From: DATJSJ01 sp035504175
GTDB taxonomy: Bacteria; Pseudomonadota; Alphaproteobacteria; Acetobacterales; Acetobacteraceae
NCBI GenBank assembly: GCA_035504175.1
Contig: DATJSJ010000081.1
Span: 1 to 36,119, forward strand
DNA: 36,119 nucleotides
Direction: 5' to 3'
Part shown: piece by piece, positions 1 to 7,098 of the stretch
Layout of the letters: the number at the start of each line of letters is the position of its first letter
Position numbering within the stretch: position 1 is the first letter of the stretch
The notes under the pieces: generated by a model
The model's database searches: none
The model's input: the letters and a program-made list of their open reading frames with translations, nothing else
Told to the model about the DNA's origin: nothing
Made by a program: the position numbers and the translations under genes

Positions 1-8
1 GCCGGGGT

Positions 9-27
9 CCAGGGGCAGAGCCCCTGG
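9..27. repeat. Short perfect palindrome downstream of the nup operon
   Basis: An 8-bp perfect stem (CCAGGGGC, 9-16; GCCCCTGG, 20-27) surrounds a 3-nt AGA loop. It begins 21 nt past the stop of the last minus-strand gene, so it could act as a terminator-like structure, although no clean T-run follows it. From memory, very similar GGGGTCCAGGGGC-type palindromes recur in intergenic regions of GC-rich alphaproteobacteria. Whether this is a dispersed repeat cannot be decided from a single copy. Confidence 0.55.
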
Positions 28-47
28 CCTTGCCTTTCTTCTTCGCA

Positions 48-935
48 TCAGTACTCCCGCAACTCCGCGAACCCGGTCGCCATCCCCCCGCGCAGCCGCC
101 CGCTGATCCAAACCCCAAGCACCGTCGCCAGATAGGGCAGCGCCAGCAGCAGATCCTGCGGCACGCGCTGCCCGAAGGCGAGCTGTGCCGTGATGCCCAG
201 CGATTCCACCAGGCTGAAGAACAGTGCCGCGGCGGTCGAGCCGATCGGATGCGACGCCCCGAAGATCACCGCCGCGAAGCCCATGAAGCCGCGCCCCGCG
301 GTCATGTTGACGCTGAACAATTGCAGGCTGCCCAGCGCCAGCTCCGCACCGCCGAGCGCGCAGAGCACGCCGCCCGCCACCAGCGCCAGCAGCCGCATGC
401 GCGGCGGATTGATGCCGACGCTGCGCGCGGCGAAAGGATGCTCGCCGGCGGCGGACAGGCGCAGCCCGAAGCGCGTGCGTCGCACCAGCACGAACAGGAA
501 CGCGACCACAAAAGGCATCGCCGCGACCAGCACGGACAGCACGGCGTACGGCCCAAAGGCCGGCGGCAGATGCGGCAGCCCGACTGGCGAGGTGACGGCG
601 GCCTCGCTACCGTAGATCGACTGGATCGCAAGATCGGTGCCACCCAACCCGAGCCCGGTGATCCCGAGCCCGGCGATGATCGGATTGGCGCGCAGCTTCT
701 CGATCGCGAGCCAGAGCAGCGCGGAGACGAGCATGCAAAGGACGATGGCAATCGCCATGCCGGCGGCGAGCGAGCCCGTCTCCGCGGTGCCGACGACCGA
801 GGCACAGGCACCGATGATCATCAGGCCCTCGAGGCCGAGATGCCAGATTCCGGTACGCTGCGCCAGCATCCCGGCCATGGTGACGTAGACGAGCGGTGTG
901 CCGGAACGCAGCACGGAGATCAGCAGATCGTTCAT
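48..935 (-). CDS. BMP-type ABC transporter permease 2 (NupQ-like)
   Basis: This 295-residue inner-membrane permease is very hydrophobic, with roughly eight to ten predicted membrane segments. It resembles the NupQ/YufQ half of importers that work with BMP-family binding proteins, usually for nucleosides. Recognisable family stretches are the N-terminal GTPLVYVTMAGMLAQRTG and HLGLEGLMIIGA, and a central FGLRLSAAGEHPFAARSVGI. The ATG at 933-935 overlaps the upstream permease stop by 4 bp (ATGA), which fixes the start and implies translational coupling; a longer frame upstream only shadows that gene. It is the last gene of the four-gene operon at 48-4741. The substrate cannot be read from the sequence; a nucleoside or purine-related compound is inferred from the family. 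Confidence 0.9.
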   Translation of the reverse strand: MNDLLISVLRSGTPLVYVTMAGMLAQRTGIWHLGLEGLMIIGACASVVGTAETGSLAAGMAIAIVLCMLVSALLWLAIEKLRANPIIAGLGITGLGLGGTDLAIQSIYGSEAAVTSPVGLPHLPPAFGPYAVLSVLVAAMPFVVAFLFVLVRRTRFGLRLSAAGEHPFAARSVGINPPRMRLLALVAGGVLCALGGAELALGSLQLFSVNMTAGRGFMGFAAVIFGASHPIGSTAAALFFSLVESLGITAQLAFGQRVPQDLLLALPYLATVLGVWISGRLRGGMATGFAELREY

Positions 936-1981
936 GATGCGCTCTGCACGCGCCGCACCCGCCGCTGCAGCCAGGCGCTGCCGGGCAGGGCGCGCGCGGT
1001 GATGAACAGCGCGATCGCGGCGTTGATCACGTCGATCGCGGCCGCCGGCAGGCCGGCGATCACCGGAAGGTACAGGCTCGCGGCGGCCAGCCCGCCGAAG
1101 AAGATCGAAACGACGACGACGCCGGAGACGGAAAGCCCGGCGACCAGCGCGATCAGGATGGCGGTGAAGCCGTGCGTCGGCACGAAGCCGGAGACGATGC
1201 GTCCGTCGGGACCGAGCAGCTCGATCGTGCCGGACAGGCCGGCCAGCGCGCCGCTGATGACGAAGGAGCCGAGGCCGAGCCGCGACATGCGCGCGCCCTG
1301 CCAGGTCACCATGGTCGGGTTGCGTCCGGCCAGGCTGGACAGCACGCCGAAGGCGGTGCGATTGACCAGGATCCAGGTCAGCACGACGACCACGACGGCG
1401 ATCACGATGATCGTCGGCGACACGCCGCCCGCATCGCTGATGCGGTAGGCGAGCGGCACCGGCCGGCTCGCGGTCACCTGGCCGGTGCCGGACGGGTCCT
1501 TGAGCGGTCCCGACGTGACGTAGACCAGGAACAGCGCGGCGATGAAATTGCCCATCAGCGTGGTGATGACTTCGTCCGTGCCGGAGCGCACGCGCAGCCA
1601 GCCGGGCCAGAGCGACCACACCGCGCCGGCCGCCATGCCGGCGGCGATGGTGAGCGGGACGACGAGCACCGCGGGTCCGCCTTGCAGCCCGGCGATGATG
1701 AAGGCGCCGGCTATCGCGCCCATGTAGAGCTGCCCCTGCGCACCGATGTTGAAATAGCCGCAGCGGAACGAGACGACGACGCCGCAGGCGGTGATCAGCA
1801 GCGGCAGCGTCCAGCGCGCCGTGTTCATCAGCGCGTCGCCGGAGAGGAACGCACCCTCGGCGATGCTCTGCAGCATGTCGAGGCTGGAGAAACCGGCGAT
1901 CTCGAAAACCACCGCGCAGAACAGCAGCGCGATGACCACGAACAGCAGCGCGCGGCCGATCGCCAGCAGCTTCGCGATCAC
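932..1981 (-). CDS. BMP-type ABC transporter permease 1 (NupP-like)
   Basis: This 349-residue inner-membrane permease has multiple hydrophobic segments beginning at residue 8 or so. The family segments CGYFNIGAQGQLYMGAIAG and GTDEVITTLMGNFIA match the NupP/YufP permease of BMP-type importers. It probably pairs with the downstream permease to form the channel, energised by the ATPase upstream. Translation starts at a GTG (1979-1981) whose GTGA overlaps the stop of the ATPase gene, and its own stop overlaps the next start, so all three are coupled. The length is normal for the family. Substrate specificity is inferred only from the family. Confidence 0.9.
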   Translation of the reverse strand: MIAKLLAIGRALLFVVIALLFCAVVFEIAGFSSLDMLQSIAEGAFLSGDALMNTARWTLPLLITACGVVVSFRCGYFNIGAQGQLYMGAIAGAFIIAGLQGGPAVLVVPLTIAAGMAAGAVWSLWPGWLRVRSGTDEVITTLMGNFIAALFLVYVTSGPLKDPSGTGQVTASRPVPLAYRISDAGGVSPTIIVIAVVVVVLTWILVNRTAFGVLSSLAGRNPTMVTWQGARMSRLGLGSFVISGALAGLSGTIELLGPDGRIVSGFVPTHGFTAILIALVAGLSVSGVVVVSIFFGGLAAASLYLPVIAGLPAAAIDVINAAIALFITARALPGSAWLQRRVRRVQSAS

Positions 1982-3627
1982 CGCTCCACCCCGGTCATGG
2001 CGGCGCCGACCGCGTCAAGCTCGTAGGGCGGGGTGAAGCGCCCGACGATGCGACCGGAGAGCATCACCACGATGCGGTCGCTGATGTCGAACAGCTCGTC
2101 GAGATCCGATGAGATCAGCAGCACGCCGCAGCCGCGGGCGCGGCTCGCGCGCAGCGACTGCCAGACGAACTCGGTGGCGCCGATATCGAGGCCGCGCGTC
2201 GGCTGTGCGGCGATCAGCAACGCGGCGTCCTCGTCCACCTCGCGCGCCAGGATCACCTTCTGCGCGTTGCCGCCGGAGAGCGAGCCGGCCGGCTGCGTGG
2301 TCGCGGCGAAGCGCACGTTCCACTGCTTCAGGCTCGCCTCGCACAGCCGCCGCAGCCGCGCCGGATCGATCAGCCGCAGCGTCGCTCCACCGAGCAGCGG
2401 CCGCGCCGCCCAGTTCTCCCACAGCGCGCTGGAGAGGCTCAGCCCCTCGGTGTTGCGCTCGAACGGGATCATGCGCAGCCCGGCGGCGCGACGCTCGACC
2501 AGGCTGCGGGCGGTGACGTCGGCGTCGCCGAGGCGGATCGTGCCGCCGGCGAGCCCGGCGAGACCGGCGATCGCGCGCATCAGCGTGCGTTGGCCGTTGC
2601 CCTCGACGCCGGCGACGCCGACGATCTCGCCGCGATGCACGGTGAGATCGACCGCTTCCAGCGGCCGCCCCTCGCCGTCCTCGCGGGTTGACACGCCGTG
2701 CGTGACCAGCGCCGTCGGCCGGGTCGCCGCGGCAGGCGCGGCGACCGCGGCGTGCGGCGTCTCCTCGGCGCCGACCAGGGCCGCGATATCACCGCCGGGC
2801 AGTTCGGCGGGCGCGCTGCCGATGATCGAGGCGGCCAGGTGCCGCGCATCGACGCCGGCGGTCTCGACCGGGCCTTCGACCAGGCGGCCGCCGCGCAGCA
2901 CGGTGACGGTCTCGGCGACCGCCAGCACCTCGCGGATCTTGTGCAGGATCAGCAGCACGGTGACGCCGCCGTCGCGCAGCGCCCGCAGCCGGTCGAACAG
3001 GATCTCGACGCCGGCGGGGGCAAGCACGGCGGTCGGCTCGTCGAGGATCAGCACCCGCGCCTCGGTCACCAGCGCGCGCGCGATCTCCACCGCCTGCTGC
3101 GTCTCGACCGGCAGGTCGCGGATGCGCGCGCCGAGCCGCACCTTGATGCCGAGCGCTGCCAGATGCGGTGCCCAGCGCGCCTCCAGCCCGCGCCGCGTGT
3201 AGGGCCGGCCGGACTCGCGGCGGCTGCCGAACTCCATCGCTTCGGCGACGGTGAAGGAGGGCGGCAGGGCGAAGCTCTGATGCACGAGCTCGAGCCCGGC
3301 GCCGCGCACCGCATCGACATCGCCGGTCGCAATCGCCCGCCCGCCGATCAGCAGCCGGCCTTCGTCGGGCCGCACGATGCCGGCGCAGACGCGCGCGAAG
3401 GTGGTCTTGCCGGCGCCGTTCTGCCCGACCACGGCATGGATCCGCCCGGGCGCGAAGCCGACCGTGACATCGCGCAGCGCGACCACGGGGCCGTAGGTGA
3501 CGGTCACGTCCTGGCAGGCGAGGGCCTGCTCGCCGCCATCCCGAGCCGGCGCCTCGCCCGATGCGACCCGCGCGACGGATCGGTCGGAGCGGACGGGAGC
3601 GGCGGCGCCGGAGAGACCCGCCGCCAT
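1978..3627 (-). CDS. BMP-type ABC transporter ATP-binding protein (NupO-like, two NBDs)
   Basis: This 549-residue cytoplasmic protein has two fused ABC ATPase domains. The first has Walker A GQNGAGKTT at 68-76, a weak signature (LPVETQQ) and Walker B LILDEPTAVLAP. The second has the degenerate Walker A GVEGNGQRT but a full signature LSGGNAQK, followed by IAAQPTRGLD in place of a standard Walker B. From memory this AAQPTRGLD variant is usual in BMP-associated ATPases, so it is a family trait rather than decay. An extra N-terminal tail of about 35 residues is Ala/Gly/Arg-rich and may reflect a start further inside. The gene lies 37 nt after the binding-protein gene, and a short GC hairpin occupies the gap. 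Confidence 0.92.
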   Translation of the reverse strand: MAAGLSGAAAPVRSDRSVARVASGEAPARDGGEQALACQDVTVTYGPVVALRDVTVGFAPGRIHAVVGQNGAGKTTFARVCAGIVRPDEGRLLIGGRAIATGDVDAVRGAGLELVHQSFALPPSFTVAEAMEFGSRRESGRPYTRRGLEARWAPHLAALGIKVRLGARIRDLPVETQQAVEIARALVTEARVLILDEPTAVLAPAGVEILFDRLRALRDGGVTVLLILHKIREVLAVAETVTVLRGGRLVEGPVETAGVDARHLAASIIGSAPAELPGGDIAALVGAEETPHAAVAAPAAATRPTALVTHGVSTREDGEGRPLEAVDLTVHRGEIVGVAGVEGNGQRTLMRAIAGLAGLAGGTIRLGDADVTARSLVERRAAGLRMIPFERNTEGLSLSSALWENWAARPLLGGATLRLIDPARLRRLCEASLKQWNVRFAATTQPAGSLSGGNAQKVILAREVDEDAALLIAAQPTRGLDIGATEFVWQSLRASRARGCGVLLISSDLDELFDISDRIVVMLSGRIVGRFTPPYELDAVGAAMTGVER

Positions 3628-3641
3628 GTCAGATGCCCATC

Positions 3642-3658
3642 CGGCGCCGCGCGCGCCG
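3642..3658. other. Intercistronic GC hairpin after the BMP binding-protein gene
   Basis: A perfect 6-bp stem (CGGCGC, 3642-3647; GCGCCG, 3653-3658) with a 5-nt loop sits in the 37-nt gap between the binding-protein stop and the ATPase start. Hairpins in this position can protect the 3' end of a binding-protein message or attenuate readthrough. That role is inferred. The local sequence is very GC-rich, so a chance stem is possible. Confidence 0.4.
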
Positions 3659-3664
3659 CATGCG

Positions 3665-4741
3665 TCAGAGCTTCGTGTTGAACGGCACCTTGAGGGTCCC
3701 GGCGATGATCTCCTGCTTCGCCTTGTCGATCGCCGGCCAGAGTTGCTTCGCCTTGGCCACGACGTCCGGCGGCCCGACCTTGAGGAACACGTCGGACAGC
3801 TCGAAATCGATGATGCCGCCCTTGAGACCGGTCGAGACGTGCCCGCCGCTCCAGCCGGCCTTCAGCGCGCGCGCGACCTCGGTGTACAGCGACAGGCCGA
3901 AATCCAGCTTGACGATGGCGATGACTTCCTTCGGCCCGAGCTTGAACTGCTGCTTGGAGATGGCAGAGACCAGCCGTCCGGAACCTTCGGTCGCCGCCTT
4001 GATGATGCCGGTATCGGTCGCGGCCGAGTCGGTCTGGATGTAGTCCACGCCCGACTGGTACATCTGGTTGGCGATCTCACGCCCCTTGGCCGGATCCTGG
4101 AACGAGCCGGCGAAGGCGCCGCTCACCGTAATGGAGGGGCCGACCGCGGCGGCCGCGGCCTTCAGCGCGTTCAGATCGGCATTCAGGCCCGGCAGGCTGG
4201 CGCCGCCGATATAGCCGAGCTTGCCGCTCTTCGAGATGCGGCCGCCGAACAGGCCGGAGAGATAGCAGCCGAGATAATAGTCATAGGAAACGGTGACGAC
4301 GTTCGGGATCGGCGGATCGAACGGATCGCCGTAGATCTGGATGAACTTCGTGTTGGGGAAGGACGGGGCGACCGCCTTGAGCGGCTGCGCCACCTCGTCG
4401 AAGGTGGTGACGACGATCGCGGCATGGGCATTGCCCAGCGTCTTGAAGATCGATTCGTAGGTGGCGGGGTCGGAGGCGTAGATGGTCCGCGCCCGCATGC
4501 CTTTCTGATGCGCGATCTTGTGCAGGCTGGCGATCATGCTGTCGATCGGCCCGTTGTCGCCGGCGGCCTGCGTGTGCACCAGTGCGATCAACGGCGCGGC
4601 GGCAAGGGCGGCGCTGCTGCCGAGCGGTCCGGCGATGCCGAGGCCCGCGGCGGCGCCGGCGGAGAGTTGCAGCAGCGTGCGGCGTGAGACGCCGCCGCCC
4701 GGCATCGCGCCCTCGGTCTGGGCGTCATGCACCTGATCCAT
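3665..4741 (-). CDS. BMP-family ABC transporter substrate-binding protein, Tat-exported
   Basis: This 358-residue periplasmic binding protein of the BMP/PnrA-like family is the recognition component of the importer encoded downstream. The N-terminus carries a twin-arginine signal (SRRTLLQ, arginines 20-21) followed by an Ala/Gly-rich hydrophobic stretch and a likely cleavage near SAALAA. The mature part shows BMP-family features such as DEVAQPLKAVAPSFPNTKF, YDYYLGCYLSGLFGG, SGKLGYIGG and GVDYIQTDS. The ATG at 4739-4741 is chosen because GGAGGGG lies about 7 nt upstream; a longer in-frame extension has no such site. Family members bind nucleosides or other small ligands. The Tat signal suggests export in a folded state. 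The ligand here is unknown. Confidence 0.92.
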   Translation of the reverse strand: MDQVHDAQTEGAMPGGGVSRRTLLQLSAGAAAGLGIAGPLGSSAALAAAPLIALVHTQAAGDNGPIDSMIASLHKIAHQKGMRARTIYASDPATYESIFKTLGNAHAAIVVTTFDEVAQPLKAVAPSFPNTKFIQIYGDPFDPPIPNVVTVSYDYYLGCYLSGLFGGRISKSGKLGYIGGASLPGLNADLNALKAAAAAVGPSITVSGAFAGSFQDPAKGREIANQMYQSGVDYIQTDSAATDTGIIKAATEGSGRLVSAISKQQFKLGPKEVIAIVKLDFGLSLYTEVARALKAGWSGGHVSTGLKGGIIDFELSDVFLKVGPPDVVAKAKQLWPAIDKAKQEIIAGTLKVPFNTKL

Positions 4742-5061
4742 GAAGATTCCCCTCCGTTCTTGCTTTGCCCCGTGCGTCGGAGTGTGACCGCTCCGGCGAT
4801 CGCCCACAATGCCCCTCCGGGGCTGGCGCCGCGGACCGGGTATCGCTTGCCGCGGCGTCCGCGTGCCCGGCCTGGCCAGGTCCCGACCGCGCTGCGCGGC
4901 CGGGATGCCATGCCGAGGCGGCGATCCACGAGCGGACCGGGGCGGGCGCGTTCCGCGACCAAGCCTCTTGGCGACGCGACGACGAATCTGCCAGAGTGGT
5001 GTTCCTGTTTCGTTCGCGCGGCCGAATTCACGACCGACGCGGCGGTCGAGAGGAGGACAGC
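4742..5061. other. 320-bp divergent intergenic region (nup operon / T6SS island)
   Basis: The region separates the minus-strand importer operon from the plus-strand gene at 5062. It contains the ribosome-binding sites of both flanking genes (GGAGGGG on the minus strand next to 4741, GAGGAGG at 5050-5056) and one strong imperfect hairpin at 4881-4905. No convincing -35/-10 pair was found on either strand, and no coding frame here looks real. Confidence 0.6.
4881..4905. other. Imperfect hairpin in divergent region
   Basis: An 11-bp stem with one A/C mismatch (TCCCGACCGCG, 4881-4891; CGCGGCCGGGA, 4895-4905) closes a 3-nt CTG loop. It lies about 140 nt upstream of the importer operon and 157 nt upstream of the plus-strand gene. 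It could be a leader structure, a regulator site or chance. There is no T-run. Confidence 0.3.
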
Positions 5062-5748
5062 ATGGCCCGCATCGACAGGGCGGAGTACCCGACCATCGTC
5101 CGGCTGGTCGATGTCGAGCACCGCAAGGTGGCGGACGTCGCGGACCGCTACGACTGCACGCCGGCGGCGATCTACGCGCTGCTCGCCCGGGCGCGGAAGG
5201 AAGGCATCGCCGCGGCGCCGCCGGCCCGCGCCAGGGGATCGCGCCGGGGCGCTGCCGCCGGCGCCCCGGCCGCGGAAGTTCCCGCGGCGAGCGGCCCTGC
5301 GATGGACACCGTTGCCGGCACGGATCTGTTCGCCGCGGCCGAGCCGACGCCGCCGCAGGCAGCCGCCGCGGAGATGCCGGCCGGCGAGACGGCGCCGCCC
5401 GCCGCGCCGCCCACCGCGCTGGCGCCGGTGCCGGTGCACGAAGCCGCGGCGGAACCGGCGCCTGCCGGGCGCGGCGTTCCCGAACCGGCCACCCCGGTCC
5501 AGGTCACACCCCTGCCGCCGCGCGGCGCCCGCCGCGAGCGCGGCGTCGGCGCCCGCCTCGCCCGACCCGGCGCCGGGCTGGTGATGCGCACCGATGACGG
5601 CGAGGAGACGATGACGCCGTTCCGCACGATCGAGGATCTGCTCGCGGCGATCCGGCCGATTCTGCGCAGCGCGGCGCGCAGTCCGGATCCGGTCTGGTTC
5701 TCGATCCAGCCGATCGACCTCGCGAGCATCGAGACCGACGCGGCCTGA
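5062..5748 (+). CDS. Unknown protein with HTH-like N-terminus and Ala/Pro-rich linker
   Basis: This 228-residue protein was not recognised as a named family. Residues 1-48 look like a small helix-turn-helix of the kind that reads a DVADRYDCTPAAIYALLARA pattern. Residues 50-165 are a low-complexity Ala/Pro/Glu-rich linker without predicted structure. The C-terminal stretch of about 45 residues (FRTIEDLLAAIRPILRSA onward) appears folded. The ATG is preceded by GAGGAGG at good spacing. It opens the plus-strand group that leads to hcp, 87 nt before the DHFR-like gene, so it may be a regulator or structural accessory of the T6SS island. No signal peptide or membrane segment is visible. A DNA-binding role is inference from the N-terminus only. 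Confidence 0.75.
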   Translation: MARIDRAEYPTIVRLVDVEHRKVADVADRYDCTPAAIYALLARARKEGIAAAPPARARGSRRGAAAGAPAAEVPAASGPAMDTVAGTDLFAAAEPTPPQAAAAEMPAGETAPPAAPPTALAPVPVHEAAAEPAPAGRGVPEPATPVQVTPLPPRGARRERGVGARLARPGAGLVMRTDDGEETMTPFRTIEDLLAAIRPILRSAARSPDPVWFSIQPIDLASIETDAA

Positions 5749-5835
5749 TCCCGCCCTTGCCGCGCCGCGGACCGGCGGGTCAGATCAGCGGACCGGGGCG
5801 CCCGATGCGCGGCGCGGTGCTGACGGGAGACGCCG

Positions 5836-6234
5836 ATGGCGGATGTCCGGGTGATGTGCGCGATCGGGCGGCGCGGCCAGCTCGGACTGCGCGGGCAACT
5901 GCCCTGGGAAGGCGCCGCGGCGCCGGAATTCCGCGAGGACGTGCGGCGGTTCTGGATGATGACGCGCGGCCACGTGCTGCTGGTCGGCCCGCGCACCCAT
6001 GCCTCGATCCCGCCGGAAGCCTTCGGTGACCGGCTGGTGGTGGAAATCCGCTCCGCCATGGCGCCGGCCGACGTGCTCGCCCGCTTCCCCGACCGCGTCG
6101 TGTTCGTCGGCGGCGGACCGCCGGTCTGGGCGGCGTACGCGACGCTGATCCGGCATTGGGACGTCACCCGCCTGCCCTATGACGGCGAGGCCGATCGCTG
6201 GTTCGATCCGACCTGGCTCACAGCGGGCGCCTGA
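5836..6234 (+). CDS. Short divergent dihydrofolate reductase-like protein
   Basis: This 132-residue protein aligns by eye along most of the DHFR fold. LPW (22-24) matches the start of the substrate loop. REDVRRF puts Asp35 at the catalytic acid position (Asp27 of E. coli FolA). GPRTHASIP (51-59) matches the cofactor-site GRxTxxSI, but the usual Arg after Gly is Pro. VGGGPPVW (91-98) matches the IGGG dinucleotide loop, and Thr111 matches the folate-site Thr. A five-residue insert follows LPW, and the protein ends about where the last beta-hairpin of canonical DHFR (about 160 residues) would begin. GGGAGA precedes the ATG. Its place directly before hcp suggests a T6SS accessory role rather than housekeeping folate metabolism. 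Enzymatic activity is uncertain. Confidence 0.75.
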   Translation: MADVRVMCAIGRRGQLGLRGQLPWEGAAAPEFREDVRRFWMMTRGHVLLVGPRTHASIPPEAFGDRLVVEIRSAMAPADVLARFPDRVVFVGGGPPVWAAYATLIRHWDVTRLPYDGEADRWFDPTWLTAGA

Positions 6235-6385
6235 CCGATCTGCCGCGCCGGCATGGCGCGGGTCACGCGGCGTGTCGCCGCGCCGGACGAGCTGTGAGCG
6301 TCCTCATCGTCGCCCTTTCGCCTGCATGGGAGGAACGCGGCGGGCCGCATGGTGCGGCCACGGCAGTGGGCGAAGGAGGATCGCA

Positions 6386-6862
6386 ATGGCGATCTACATG
6401 AAGTTCGGCAGCGTCAAGGGTGCGGTCACGACGGAGGGTTTCAAGGACTGGATCGAGGTCGATTCGCTGCAATGGGGCGTCGGCCGCGGCATCGGCTCGG
6501 CCGCACGCGGCCCGGAATCGCGCGAGTCGAGCGAACCCTCGATCAGCGAGGTGACGGTCACCAAGCGCATGTGCAGCGCCTCGACCGGCCTGCTGAACGA
6601 TGCTTTGGCCGGCGAACTGAACACGACGGTCGAGATCAAGTTCACGACCACGACCAAGGGCAAGGTGGAGGAGTTCCTCAGCTACGAGCTGACCGACACC
6701 GGGGTGAGCGGTTACTCGATGAGCTCGGGCGGCGACATGCCGCAGGAGAGCCTGTCGCTGAACTTCACCAAGGTGATGATGACGTTCAAGGGCCTCGATC
6801 CGTCGACCAAGGGCAACCCGAAGACCGTCGGCTACCATCTCGGCGAGATGCACACCGTCTGA
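6386..6862 (+). CDS. hcp: T6SS tube protein Hcp (TssD)
   Basis: This 158-residue protein of the Hcp family forms stacked hexameric rings of the T6SS inner tube and is exported by sheath contraction. The sequence has the family pattern: an N-terminal MAIYMKFGSVKGAVTTEGFK strand region, a WIEVDSLQWGVGR segment, SEVTVTKRMCSASTGLL, and an EEFLSYELTDTGVSGYSM region ending in a strand with KVMMTFKGLDP. Length is typical and no effector extension is present. The ATG at 6386 follows GAAGGAGGA. It is 151 nt after the DHFR-like gene, so it may have its own promoter, although none was clear. The core secretion apparatus is not in this window. Confidence 0.93.
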   Translation: MAIYMKFGSVKGAVTTEGFKDWIEVDSLQWGVGRGIGSAARGPESRESSEPSISEVTVTKRMCSASTGLLNDALAGELNTTVEIKFTTTTKGKVEEFLSYELTDTGVSGYSMSSGGDMPQESLSLNFTKVMMTFKGLDPSTKGNPKTVGYHLGEMHTV

Positions 6863-6892
6863 GCGCGGCACCGGGAGCGGTTCGGCCCGGGC

Positions 6893-6919
6893 GGGCCGGA
6901 TCGCACGCCCGGCCGGCCC
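6893..6919. terminator. Weak GC-rich dyad downstream of hcp
   Basis: A 7-bp stem (GGGCCGG, 6893-6899; CCGGCCC, 6913-6919) with a 13-nt loop starts 30 nt after the hcp stop, and several alternative pairings overlap it. There is no T-tract, so this is at best a Rho-independent-like or stabilising structure. Confidence 0.25.
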
Positions 6920-7011
6920 AGCCGCCGTCGCATGCTCCTCCGGGCCACGCAGGACCCGGGACAAGGAGCCGTCGATCACGCGGCTGTGTCGCATCGTGCC
7001 GGCCCGCCGAA

Positions 7012-7041
7012 TTGTCAGTGCGCACCGGTATGAACTAGCCT
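7012..7041 (+). promoter_or_regulatory. Possible weak promoter upstream of the 504-aa gene
   Basis: TTGTCA (7012-7017) and TAGCCT (7036-7041) are separated by 18 nt in the 236-nt gap after hcp, about 58 nt upstream of the GTG start. The -35 box is fair and the -10 box is poor. The local drop in GC content is the main support. Confidence 0.22.
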
Positions 7042-7098
7042 CTCATTCTGCAATCGTATCCGTGCAAGCGCGCACCAGGCGCGGCGCGGGAGGCGGCA

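Noticed and set aside
48..1619. Longer frame for the second nup permease starting near 1619
   Set aside because: The extra residues are an Arg/His-rich shadow of the upstream permease. The ATGA overlap at 932-935 gives the proper start.
4742..4807. N-terminal extension of the BMP binding protein
   Set aside because: The 22 extra residues have no homology character, and the ATG at 4741 has a strong ribosome-binding site and places the Tat motif normally.
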